A DNA stretch of 64,000 nt from positions 36,938,732-37,002,731 of the forward strand of contig NC_026657.2 in the NCBI RefSeq assembly GCF_000004075.3. The letters run 5' to 3'. Shown piece after piece: positions 12,051 to 22,328 of this stretch. Within the stretch, counting starts at the first letter, position 1, and every line of letters begins with the position of its first letter. The notes under the pieces were generated by a model. The model searched no databases, had not been told where the DNA came from, and saw only the letters and a list, made by a program, of their open reading frames with translations. The stretch is from Cucumis sativus (lineage: Eukaryota > Streptophyta > Magnoliopsida > Cucurbitales > Cucurbitaceae). The position numbers and the translations under genes are program-made.

Positions 12051-15000
12051 ATGGAAGAAATTGGTAATTTTAAGAAGCTGCACAATCACCCATTGATCCT
12101 TTACCAATACGGAAACCATAAAAATGGTGACGAGGTTTATTGTTCCAAGTGTCGTAAACCATGGCTTCCACCAGCGTTCAGTTGCTCTGACTCCGGCTGC
12201 AACTTCCATATCCATTTATCTTGCGTCGATCTTCTTCCCCAAATTCACACCCCTTTTCATTCCCATCACAAACTCCCTCTATCTCTCGTCCTCACCAACA
12301 CATTCTGCAAGTGCTGTGGCCAAAAGCCGACCGGAAAATCCTACTCCTGCCCTCAATGTGATTTCGTTATTGACCTACAATGCCTCATCGCCGACACCAA
12401 AGCCACCGGCTTAACCAAAATTCCCGGGGGTGACCAATTTCACCATTTTACTCATCCCCATCCGTTAACCTTTCTACAGCAACATTGGGGGAAAAACAGA
12501 ATCATTGTTTGCTCTGTGTGCCAGTTGCGTATCAAATCAGGTTCCGATTCTATTTCTTGTTACTTTTGCTCTCAATGTGATTCCCACTTTCATCAACAAT
12601 GTGCTGAATTTCCTCGTGAGATTATAAATTTTCGTTATCATCAACATCCATTATTTCTTTTTGCTCGATCATTTGAGAGTAACATACTTTGTAATAACTG
12701 TAGAAACAGTTGCTTCAATTTTTTCTACAGTTGTCCACCCTGTAAATTCAATCTTCATGTATCGTGTTTATCCTCATTCCACCACCAACATGACTTCATT
12801 AGATTGCACAAGGTATTTCCTTATAAATGTCAAATTTGTGGCCAGAATTCTGAGCCTGCAGTTCCTTGGTTCTGTAGCATTTGCCATCTTTTCGCGCATA
12901 AAAGTTGCGCCGAGCAACCAACCATTCTCCATACATTTGATCATCGTCATCCTTTAAGTCTAACGTTCTCTTGTCATCGTGATATTTGCAAAATCTGCAA
13001 TGGAAAGATAAACATGTCGTTTGCTAGATATGCTTGTCGGATTTGCAGTTATGATGCACATTTGAATTGTGCTAAGAGTCGAGAAAAAGAAGAGATGAAG
13101 GAGGAAATAATGCTGACAGAAGAAGAAGTTGGTGTTGGCATGAACAAAATTTTGCATTTTAGCCATAAGCATGAGTTGATTCTTCGGCCGGGGGAGGATA
13201 ATAGGATCTGTAATGGGTGTATGCAATTTATAGTGACTGAATATTATGGTTGTTCAAAGTGCAGGTTCTATTTGCACGAAGAATGTGCAAGATTCACGAG
13301 TCAATACAAAAAATTACTTTTTCATTCGCATAAGCTGAATATGGTTTATATCCCAGATTTTATTTTCTCATGTAGTGTTTGTCTTCAATACTGTCAAGGC
13401 TTCGCCTATAACTGTAAAGAATGTAGCTTTGCAATTGACATTCGCTGTGCTGCAATTACATTCCCATTTACACATTCAAGTCACAAACATCATCCCCTGT
13501 TTCATTACAGAGATAAAGGAAAACATAAATGTGGAGGTTGTGGAGAAGGGTTGAAGAACAAATTTGTATTTGGATGTGATGATTGCAACTTCTATTTAGA
13601 TGCAAAATGTGCAAATCTGCCACTTGCAGTAAGAAATAGATTTGATGAACATCCTCTAAGCCTCACATTTGTGAATAAAGACGAGGAAGGTGATGATGAA
13701 CATTATTGTGATATCTGTGAAGAAAAAAGAGAAAGAAATGAGTGGTACTACTGTTGTAAGATGTGCTATTTTGCAGCACATATGAAGTGTGCTCTTGGAG
13801 ATTATCCATTTCTGAAGTCAGCAAAGTTTGAAGGTCATAGGCATATGCTCAATTTGGTGAAAGAAGGTAAGAAAGGGTACTCTGCTTGTGGTAGTTGTGG
13901 TCATTCTTGTGAAGGCAATTTGGCTTTTGAATGTGGGAATTGCATTTGTAAGTTTAATGTTCATGCATTTGGGTTGTGCTATCACAAGCTGCTTACACAA
14001 GGCTCAATAACTTTCTCCATGCCTTCTCTTCACTCTCGTTCACTTCCCCTCTACTTGGACCCAATTCAAAGGTAAACAAAAGAGCGTATGAAGTGTTTTT
14101 GAAAGTGATCTAAAATTAGTTTTGAATGACTAAAAACATGTTTTTGAAGGTTAAGAGATTTGATTGGAACCCATGCTTTTATTTGTTACAAATGATATAT
14201 ATTATATATATATAGTATAACCTTTTCTTGGTTGATACGTAGAAAAAGGAGCAAGATTATTATGTTGTTGGAAGGAGAAGTGAAGCAAGGTGGTTGGAAG
14301 GAAAGAGGGTTCAATGGAATCAGAGAGTTCATGGTGAATCATGGACGATGGGCTGATTCCATTGGGATACAATACGAGGAAAATGAGAAGTCATCAGAAG
14401 AAAATCATGATGAAGATGATGAAGATACTGACGTGGAGATTCCAAATGTGGCCATGTCATTGGGAAAGTACGGAGGATTTGAAGGGGAGTATTGGGATGA
14501 TGCAGCCTTCTCTTCAATACAGAGCGTGGAGATTACTCATGAAAAAGCCATAAACTCCATAACAATTAAATATGACCAAAACGGACCGTCTGAAAGGCAC
14601 GGAGGAAATCGAGGTCGTCACACATCTACGGTCAGTAATGCTTATTTCAAGATTTTCATTTTTTTTTTAATTTAACAAATATATTGCTGAACTAAAAAAA
14701 AAAAGTAAATAAGAATTTTTTTGCATGAACTCTTCTTTTTGCATCCCACCTTCGTTACTCACATTAAACTAGAATTAAAATATTATAAAAAAAGAGAAGA
14801 ATTTTCCACATAGAACGTACGAAAACAAATATTTTTAATGTCTTTAACTTAGTTTTGTGTCAGGTAGATCTCCACTATTAGTTACTTGATTACAATGGCA
14901 TTTGATGTGGTGGTGAAAGCACTCAACTCACGAAACTAAAAGTTACAAAAATGGAAGAGCTTGTTAAAAGGAAAGTTATTATGAATAAAAAAATGAAAAA

Positions 15001-15455
15001 TATTTTTAAAAAATATAACAAAATTGGAGATTCTATTAATGAAATTTGCTACTTTTGAAAATGCGTCAAATGCAATGCTTTACTAGCTTGCTAGAAGTAT
15101 AAATATAAACGAGGTAAAATATGAGCTATTTTAAAATCCACCAGTAAGGTTATATATTAATGTTATAACAAGTGAAGAAAAATGACAGGTGGATCTTGAA
15201 TATCCAGATGAATACCTAATTTCAATAGTTGGATACATGGGTTACTATGGACAACACTATGTGATTCGATCCTTGAGTTTAGAAAGCAATAAACAGATTT
15301 ATGGGCCATTTGGTAGAGAAGAAGGAACAAGATTTGTGTTTCCTACAAGTGGTGCTAAGATTGTTAGTTTTCACGGTACATCTGGTCTTTACCTCAATTC
15401 TATTGGAATCAATGTTCTCCCCCTTCAAAACAACCTCAAAACCACTCCTCTTTAA
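12051..15455 (+). CDS. Gene 1: DC1-repeat / jacalin lectin chimera
   Basis: Three exons give an inferred 891-residue protein: 12051-14071, 14243-14630 and 15189-15455. Exon 1 encodes about eleven DC1-type zinc repeats (residues 12-665), each of the form HPL, CxxC, CxxC, then H/D-xx-C. Its donor (AG|GTAAAC) overlaps the stop codon AGG-TAA. The acceptor at 14242 follows a T-rich tract and restores the frame exactly. Exon 2 encodes a truncated jacalin N-half (about residues 685-722), an acidic stretch (723-738), then the N-half of a complete jacalin domain with GKYGG. Exon 3 gives its C-half (VDLEYPDEYLISI, YGPFG). The sugar-loop motif reads GLYLN instead of GxxxD, so binding may be weak or lost. 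No signal peptide is visible, so nucleocytoplasmic location is likely. If intron 1 is retained, a 674-residue DC1-only protein results. The domains are certain; the joined transcript is inferred from splice sites. Confidence 0.82.
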
Positions 15456-16119
15456 TCATTATGTTATGTATTATACCTTTTCTTATTGAATTGAAATTTT
15501 AGTTATACATTTTAATATTGCTTGTACTTATAAAATATAGTGTTTGAAATAAGATGTTTCAACTTTGGATTCAACCTATAGTATGAATGGGATCCATGTT
15601 AATATTAGAGAAATTGCATTTGATAGCAAGATGTACTTGTATATTTGCAAGCATATATGACTATATTTTTTTAAATTTGCTAGCAATATGATTTAAGAAT
15701 ATTGAAAGAATTTTAAGTTTGAGGGCAATAAAGTAAATTACCCTTAATGACAATTTTGAAAAGATTGCCCTTAATGACCATTTTGAAATTATTTCAATCT
15801 TTCTCTAGGTAGCCAAACACCACATGTAGAGAGATTTTTAGAGCGAAGTTCATGGTTACTTTCTCGATTACTACAAGCCAGTGGAACCTCCTCTACGATA
15901 ACAACACAACTTGAACAACAGATGAAAATTGGAAGTCGGTGGCGACAACGACTCGCAAGCTCTAGGGGCGATGCAATTAGGAACATACAAAAGGGAGAGC
16001 CAAATAGCTGTTGAGCTTTAATCTATATTTGTGGTAGGACAACGAGACCTCCCACAACGACTAGGATACACAACAACAAGTGGATGAGACCCAAGGCGAA
16101 CGATGGAAACTAGTTGAAG
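15456..16119. other. Intergenic region after gene 1
   Basis: About 660 bases of 3' flank and AT-rich DNA with no gene seen. A segment at 15610-15690 (gcaagatgtac, tatttgcaagcatat) resembles the ends of the inverted-repeat elements described elsewhere in the window, but no partner end was found. Confidence 0.4.
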
Positions 16120-16321
16120 ACATGGAGGATGACGATTGGATGAGTTCACCAAGAAGAAATGTTCTCTTTTGAGTAACAATAAGTTTGATTGAAATGTGTT
16201 TATGAAAATGCTCCACAAAGATTTGATATCTTGGAATGTGATGCTTAGTGGGTATGTGAAGAATGGGAACCTTAGTGCGACTTGATATTTGTTTAATCAT
16301 ATGGCTGAGAAGGATGTTCAC
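16120..16321 (+). pseudogene. Pentatricopeptide-repeat (PPR) protein fragment
   Basis: In one frame 16197-16320 reads VFMKMLHKDLISWNVMLSGY, then VKNGNLSAT, a stop, and YLFNHMAEKDV. This is the L-S motif pattern of a PLS-class PPR protein, in which D-xx-SWN-x-M-xx-GY followed by NG and the next F-x-xM-xx-KD repeat is diagnostic. The bases before it (from about 16140) also fit (LLSNNKFD, then a stop). Two stops in about 60 codons and no flanking PPR sequence show a dead fragment of an organellar RNA-binding protein gene. Confidence 0.75.
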
Positions 16322-16506
16322 TATAAGAACTTCTAGGTCTCTCGACACAGATTTACACCATTGGAGAAACAAAGTCAAAAGATTAAGGCATCTTCTGACG
16401 TCGAAGTTGAAGTCGAGAGATATAGGATCTCAACGCATTAAAACGATGTTGGCCATTAGTATGGATCTCTTGATGTTGGGTTGTGTAGGCGTCGGAAGAT
16501 AGAAAC

Positions 16507-17790
16507 TGTCACACCCAAATCCGCAATACGACCAAAATGCCGAAGTAAAGCGGAAAAGGATGCGATTAGCTTAAACTTTGAAATTTTCTTACTGCAAATT
16601 TTATTCTCCTTCTTTTAAACTAACAACAAAACTCAAAATGCAACGATGATTAGCTTAAACGCCAAGTATAATAAATACATAAAAAAACATATACTTTATT
16701 AATAACAAACATTTAATACATAATTACAACACTTTGACCAAATAACTAAAGCCAACTTCTTATCACCATGTAGTCCCGTACACCCACTTTATGTGTACAT
16801 AAAAGTTAGTATCATCTCAAAGAAACAACTAATGGTTTGAAAACCATTTTATAGTATTGAAATCATAATTATCAAATCAAGCTTTAACATTATAAATCAT
16901 ACTTGAAACATATAAACTTTCATAGAAATCTCTTTTGAAACATTTTCATTTGAATTCTTCCTTCAAATTAGTAAAGAGAAATCATAATAAAGTTTTTAAC
17001 ATAGATTCATTTAAGACAAAACACTCATAAAACTTTGAAAGAAAAAGCACCCACCACACTTTACAGAAAATCCTCCCCCTCCTTCTTTTCTTGTGGAGCC
17101 CTCTTGCAGAACAAACTGCCGTGCTAAACACTTGGTTTTTCCTCTTCTCGCTAAAGCAAAACAATAGCATTTTTGCTTTTTTTTTTAATTAAAAAACTCT
17201 TGTGCTGACTTAATGACCAAGTCCTCTATTTATAGAGGCTTTAAACTATCATAGTCTTGCCTAAACTCTTCTCAATTCACTAACTCCTGCTTAGAACTTT
17301 ACACGTATAAATTTAATATTCAACCCAACTATGCTTAACAACTTAATATTACACGTTAACCTCTGTCAAATCAGAAATCTTCGTCAAACCTTTCTTCTCC
17401 TCTAACTCTATACTGTGAATAACTTTAACCAGTTAACACTTCTCGCAAATAACCTTATCGTGTGGTTATATTTTTTACTACAAGAAACCTTCCTTGCGAA
17501 CTAACCAACTTTTACTCGCTTAGAACTCTTATCGCGAACTTAAACTTCAAGGCTTCCTCGCAGATTTCTTCACCGTGAAACACTTGGTTCTTATCGTGAT
17601 GACTACCTAAACACCTTGTGTAACACTTAGTCAAAACTTCACTTCTTAACTTGCGCGAGGACTTTTTTTCTTCTTATCGCATTTCTTTTGCGAACTACTC
17701 ACTTAATCACAAAAACTTATACTTACCATAAAAGATTTTATCATTTAATCCTTTCCGCGTATTTTTTCAAACGTCAATTTCTTAATACAT
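16507..17790 (-). mobile_element. LTR-like repeat, copy 1 (3' truncated)
   Basis: It starts at TGTCACACCC and shares long collinear stretches with 53600-55028 and, inverted, 29150-30502: aaaatgcaacg, acatatactttattaataacaa, acataattacaa, taatggtttgaa-accatttta and a run of tcgcga-type motifs. All copies keep a TATA-like block; read on the minus strand it is CTATAAATAGAGGAC here (about 17224-17240). The LTR sense strand is therefore probably minus, giving TG...CA ends. The last ~80 bases present in copy 3 are missing. No coding capacity is seen. Confidence 0.6.
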
Positions 17791-18070
17791 TCAAATTATT
17801 TATCAACTTCAAATTCAATAAAAAAAAATCATTATAGCCTCACAAATATCAATACATTCAAATTGTTTATCAACCTCAAATTCAATAATATTAAATAATA
17901 CTCAATGTCAATCTTAAATCCTAAAATTAATTCAAATTTAATACTAAAATCTAAAAAGCAATTCAAAATTTGAGATTAAATTCGAATACATATATTATAT
18001 AAATACATAATATCAATACATACATTACATACATACATTTTTCTAATACATATCATATATTTAAATTCAA

Positions 18071-18952
18071 GGGAAATTGCATAGAATAGCATTTTGAGAA
18101 TATGATATAGCAATTATAGCACATTGTTTTAGAATTTTGCAAATATGACAAAATTTTTACTTCTCCATCTTAAATTTGATATTATTCCTAAACTACCATT
18201 CAATAACTCATTTCTTTTTTTCTTTTCAATGTCCTACTCATTATTTATTTATGTTCCCCTTTTTAAGGCTTTAATAATTTGAATTTGATTACAAATGGTT
18301 TTGTTTTATTTTTTTACATTAATTTTTTTGTTTTACTTTGTCTCAGTTTCGTATATCAGTGTTGTGATATACTTATATAATATGTATTAGTTGGTTAATA
18401 TACTTACTACATGATTTTTTGTTTCTTCAAATTTTATGCAGTTCATTAGAGTATTATTAAGTATATGAATGATGTAACTCAGTATATCATTATCAAGTAT
18501 ATCAACAATATATTGTTAAAATATATCAGTAAAGTGAATCATTATTAAGTATATGAATCAAGTTTACAAGTGTATATCAATAGTATATCAAGTGTATAAG
18601 TAGGACTTCAAGCGTATCAAATGCATTTAATCAATCGATTGTATAAGTGAAGAATACTAAATGTATCTGCAGTGTATCAGGTGTATTAAACTTATATTAG
18701 TAATGTTTTGATATCAAGTGTATCAAAGAGTATCAGGTGCGTCAAGTGTATCAATCAAATGTATTGGATGTATCAAGAAGTATCAAGAGGTGTATTAGGT
18801 ATATTAGACGTGTATAAGGTGTATCAGACGTGTATAAGGTGTATCAAACGTATATTAGTAACAAGAGCATTTGTGACATTTTACCACTTGATGTGTGGGT
18901 TGAGCTTCGTTTTTGTCATTTTTGCAAATAATAAAATATGTGTGCTATGAAC
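18071..18952. mobile_element. Non-autonomous inverted-repeat element with internal GTGTATCA minisatellite, copy 1
   Basis: It begins gggaaattgcatagaa. The subterminal segment atagcacattg-ttttagaattttgcaaatatgacaaa matches the reverse complement of the right end (about 18911-18950: atagcacacat-attttattatttgcaaaaatgacaaa). From about 18480 to 18860 the interior is built of degenerate GTGTATCA(A/G)G units about 8-20 bases apart. Two related copies lie in tandem at 35081-37310. There is no transposase frame, so it would have needed proteins in trans. Confidence 0.6.
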
Positions 18953-19557
18953 TTAATTAAAATTTAAATCCCAAAGACATATATTTTATCATATCCATAC
19001 TTCAACTAAGCTAGGTTCCCAAATGGTAACAACACGCTAGTCAACAAGTCAAGTTAGTTTGAAAATAATGAGAAATACGAATGTTTGATGTCATCTACAT
19101 GAAAAAGTAGCCCGAAATGCAAAACTAAGAATGCATAAATGATGTTAAACTTTAATCTTAGCATGATATAAAAAAGATGCCTATAAATGGTGTAAAATAT
19201 GTAGTTTTGAATACAAATGCCTGGTAAAAAGATAAGAAAAAGATAGTTCTATGACAAATTTAGTATGAATCTCAAACAAAATTCATTACAAATCTCGGTC
19301 TAGATACATGTCATTTCTTCTTCTTCTTATTGTTATAATAATAAGAATTATTATTATCATATATTGAGATAGCTTGACCTATGAATAGAAAATGAAAAAA
19401 TATAGGAAAATGGCAGATGAGAGGTCATGTTCTGCCTCCCAAACATATGGATTCATTAATATTTTGTCAGAATGGACTTTAATTGTAAATCTTACTTCAA
19501 GGGGTTGGTTCAATTAACATCTTTTGTTGCTAGAAATGTTTTGAGGCAACGAGATTA

Positions 19558-20144
19558 ATGGGCGGAATTAAAGAAGCAAAAAAAGAGGAGGGATGTGCGA
19601 AAACCTTGTCGTTTAAACCAAAAGGAAGTAGTGGTGGGAACGATTGGGATGACGGAGTTTATTGTGACATAAAAATGTTGGAAATTCAATTTGGAGGAAG
19701 GTGTATTGATGCAATTCGATTCCAATATGAAGACAAATATGGAAATTCTATTACGCCTCAAAAACATGGTGGAAATGAAGGCAAACGAATCATTCAGGTA
19801 ATATTAACTTTTCCCTCAAACTCCTTTTTCTACTCTTGTTCAAAAACCCTTAATTTATAAGCTTAAAAATGCAGATTGGATTGAATTGTCCAGATGAATA
19901 TCTTATTTCAGTTCATGGGTACCATGGCAACATATACGATCAATTTGGGAATCCCACGCACGTGATTCGGTCATTAACTTTTGAAACCAATAAACAAAGT
20001 TTGGGTCCGTATGGGATTGAAGAGGGAATCAAGTTTTCGTTCCCAACCACTGGACTCATCAAGATTGTTGGGTTCCATGGCAGGTCTGGTTGGTTCCTTG
20101 ATGCAATTGGATTCCACTTCCTTCCCATATCCATTTCAAAATGA
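19558..20144 (+). CDS. Gene 2: single-domain jacalin-related lectin
   Basis: Two exons, 19558-19797 and 19875-20144, give a 169-residue protein that is one complete jacalin beta-prism. The N-half has SSGGNDWDDG and QKHGGNEG. The intron (CAG|GTAATA to TGCAG|A) sits in phase 0 just before the LNCPDEYLISVHGY strand, as in every jacalin domain of this cluster. The C-half has RSLTFETN, GPYG and the sugar-loop GRSGWFLDAIG, so GxxxD is intact and mannose-type binding is plausible. There is no signal peptide, as in the nucleocytoplasmic JRL group. An in-frame stop at 19531 limits upstream extension. Because genes 4, 6 and 7 start with a tiny separate exon, an extra upstream start exon cannot be excluded, but this ATG is adequate. 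Confidence 0.88.
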
Positions 20145-20713
20145 ACATGTATACCCACTTTCTTTTATATATATATATATTCGTGTTTTAGTTTCAATTC
20201 AAGTCTATGATGTGTATCAACACATTTTTAGAAATTGCTAGAAATCGACTTTGTGAGAAATTTGCATCATATTGCTAAATCTATCTAAAAACCATATAAA
20301 CTTTATCATTATAATGCTTGTTGAAAAGTAGAAGTTTCTTAACATTTTTTAGTAGTGAAATTACCGTTTTCTACCTTGGATTACAAACACATCATATGCT
20401 CCCAAAGAATTCCTCCTTCCCCATCCGTATCTTTCTTGTCTCCTTCTCGCGCTCTCCCATTTCACAATATTGTTGAACACTTCTTCACTACTTTAAAATT
20501 GGGTTTACTTGGTTTGTGTCCGGGATATCCAAAAATGCTAATTTATCAGAACTTACCACCTGGGCTTTACACAAGTAGCAACACTAACGAGCAAATCACG
20601 TTGAATTACAAACAAGAAAAGCTATCTGAAACAAACCTGCACTTTCTCATAATGCTTGTGTAATATTTCATAGAACTGATAAGCTACATGCATATTTCCC
20701 AAGATAGAAATGA

Positions 20714-21240
20714 TCAACCACATACAGTCGCTGCAGCTCCAAGGCTCATGGAGCTGTAGTCATCGGTTGTTGGGACTACAATATATGTATTGACCATGTA
20801 TAAGAATGTATTTCCTAGGTTCAAGAAAAGAGACACTGGAGTGATAATTGCTAACATTGACTTGTTCCCCAATAGGAGCAGACAATTCTTCTTGCATAAT
20901 GAGGGCATGTTGTGCTAAAAAGTTTAATATTTTTGTTGAGTTACTTAGCCTGTCCATAGCAGCTCTAATTGGATTGAGATTACAGGGTCCTGCAAATGGG
21001 AGTTGGAAAAAATAAAATAGTTAAAGTAACTTTTTGAGTACTGCTAGATTAGTTAGGAAAACTATGAGAAGTGTTAACAACTAAACCAAGTATCAATAAA
21101 ATGAGTGAACTCCTGCAAACCTGGAGAGGAAGAACAGGCTGAACATATATCGATAGATAGCTTCTTCCTTGACGGTCCTAGAGTTCATGCAAGTTCCGTG
21201 ATATGGCTCCAACAACAGGTCCTATTCAACAAAGTTCATT
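20714..21240 (-). pseudogene. SPX-MFS vacuolar phosphate transporter (PHT5-like) fragment
   Basis: Two decayed exons on the minus strand. The 5' one (about 21240-21121) reads VVGAISRNLHEL, a stop, DRQ, then SYLSIY and QPVLPLQ. The 3' one (about 20989-20714) reads [19 protein letters not shown] and MQEEL in one frame, then [20 protein letters not shown] and [10 protein letters not shown] in another. These are the end of the SPX part and the first membrane segment of plant SPX-MFS proteins, which move phosphate into the vacuole. An in-frame stop, at least two frameshifts and the loss of all remaining exons show it is dead. The intron between the two blocks remains, so this is a DNA-level duplicate and not a retrocopy. 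Confidence 0.8.
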
Positions 21241-21529
21241 TTAGCTAGTGAAAATTCACGAAAATTAAGCTTACAAGTTGTTCTACACGTAATCACTACA
21301 CTTGCGCCAAAATCAGACGTGCAACTTAAGGATATAATTAACAATATTGAGAATTCCAAGACATCATATCTGTAATCCCTTGAAGTAATATATATGAGAC
21401 AAGAAAATATGAATTCAAAAGTCGTCCGACTGTGACATACTCATAAAGACCTTTTATATCCTATAGACTTAGTATCATACTCATGAAAACATTATTTTCA
21501 GTATTAGGTCATCCCCAATAATTAGTATT

Positions 21530-21670
21530 GGAGTATTTAGAGTATTTTATGAGATATTATTATGTCAATTCTTTACCTAAGAATTCCTCGTTTAGTATAT
21601 TTAGGCTTGTATCTTTGCTAAATGATCAATGAAATAGAGCTTAATTCTAGAAAAACAACAACTAGAATTT
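21530..21670 (+). repeat. Possible solo LTR remnant
   Basis: The stretch resembles the transcribed part of a copia LTR: a T/A-rich block with ttagtatatttaggcttgta, then gatcaatgaaatagagctta. It is judged on general form only. No partner LTR or target duplication was seen. Confidence 0.25.
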
Positions 21671-22101
21671 GAGGGAGGAATTATGTTTCTTAAAGGAAGA
21701 AAACATTAAAAAAAGGATAACCATGTGATAGCCTTTCGATAGTCCTATGATTATCGTCTAGTAGCCGCCTGATATTATTAAGTTTGCTATATTCGCAATG
21801 TGTAAAAAAAATAGGTGTCATAGGATGTTTTTTTAGGTGTTTTTATCCTTTGATGTAAATTTCAAAAAAAAAAAAAATTTATGAACTTTAGAAAAACCTG
21901 GAGTAGTTGGGAAAATCTTCTCACCTTACTTAACTGAATTATTTTATCTTGAAATTTGTACCAACTAAATTAACATCGTGTTATGTATCTTCACTACAAG
22001 CCAATTTTTATTGTGTTTCAAGGGTGAGGGTCAATTGAAAAATGTTAAAACACAAATTACACTAAATTGTAGGGAAAAAGAAGGGCATGATTCATGTGGA
22101 A

Positions 22102-22112
22102 GTATTTATATA
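22102..22112 (+). promoter_or_regulatory. Candidate TATA box of gene 3
   Basis: TATTTATATAA lies about 220 bases before the gene 3 ATG and is the best TATA-like word in that upstream region. A 5' UTR of about 190 bases would follow. Motif evidence only. Confidence 0.4.
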
Positions 22113-22328
22113 ATGAGCCAGCTGTATCCTTGAGTTTGCAATAAATAAGAAAAATACAGCCTCGATTTTGCTTGGTTTAATAGTAGTTAATAATTGAGAG
22201 AAGAGATGATTGATGATGGAGAGATCATGCTATGTGTTCACAATAAAATATGATAGACAAATAATGAATTTAATTGTTATATTACAAGCATTTGGGAGTT
22301 GAGAACAACCAATTGATCAGAGTTAGAA

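Noticed and set aside
13818-14000. Minus-strand and alternate-frame ORFs over the DC1 exons
   Set aside because: They are shadows of the Cys/His codon pattern of the real frame and show no family features.
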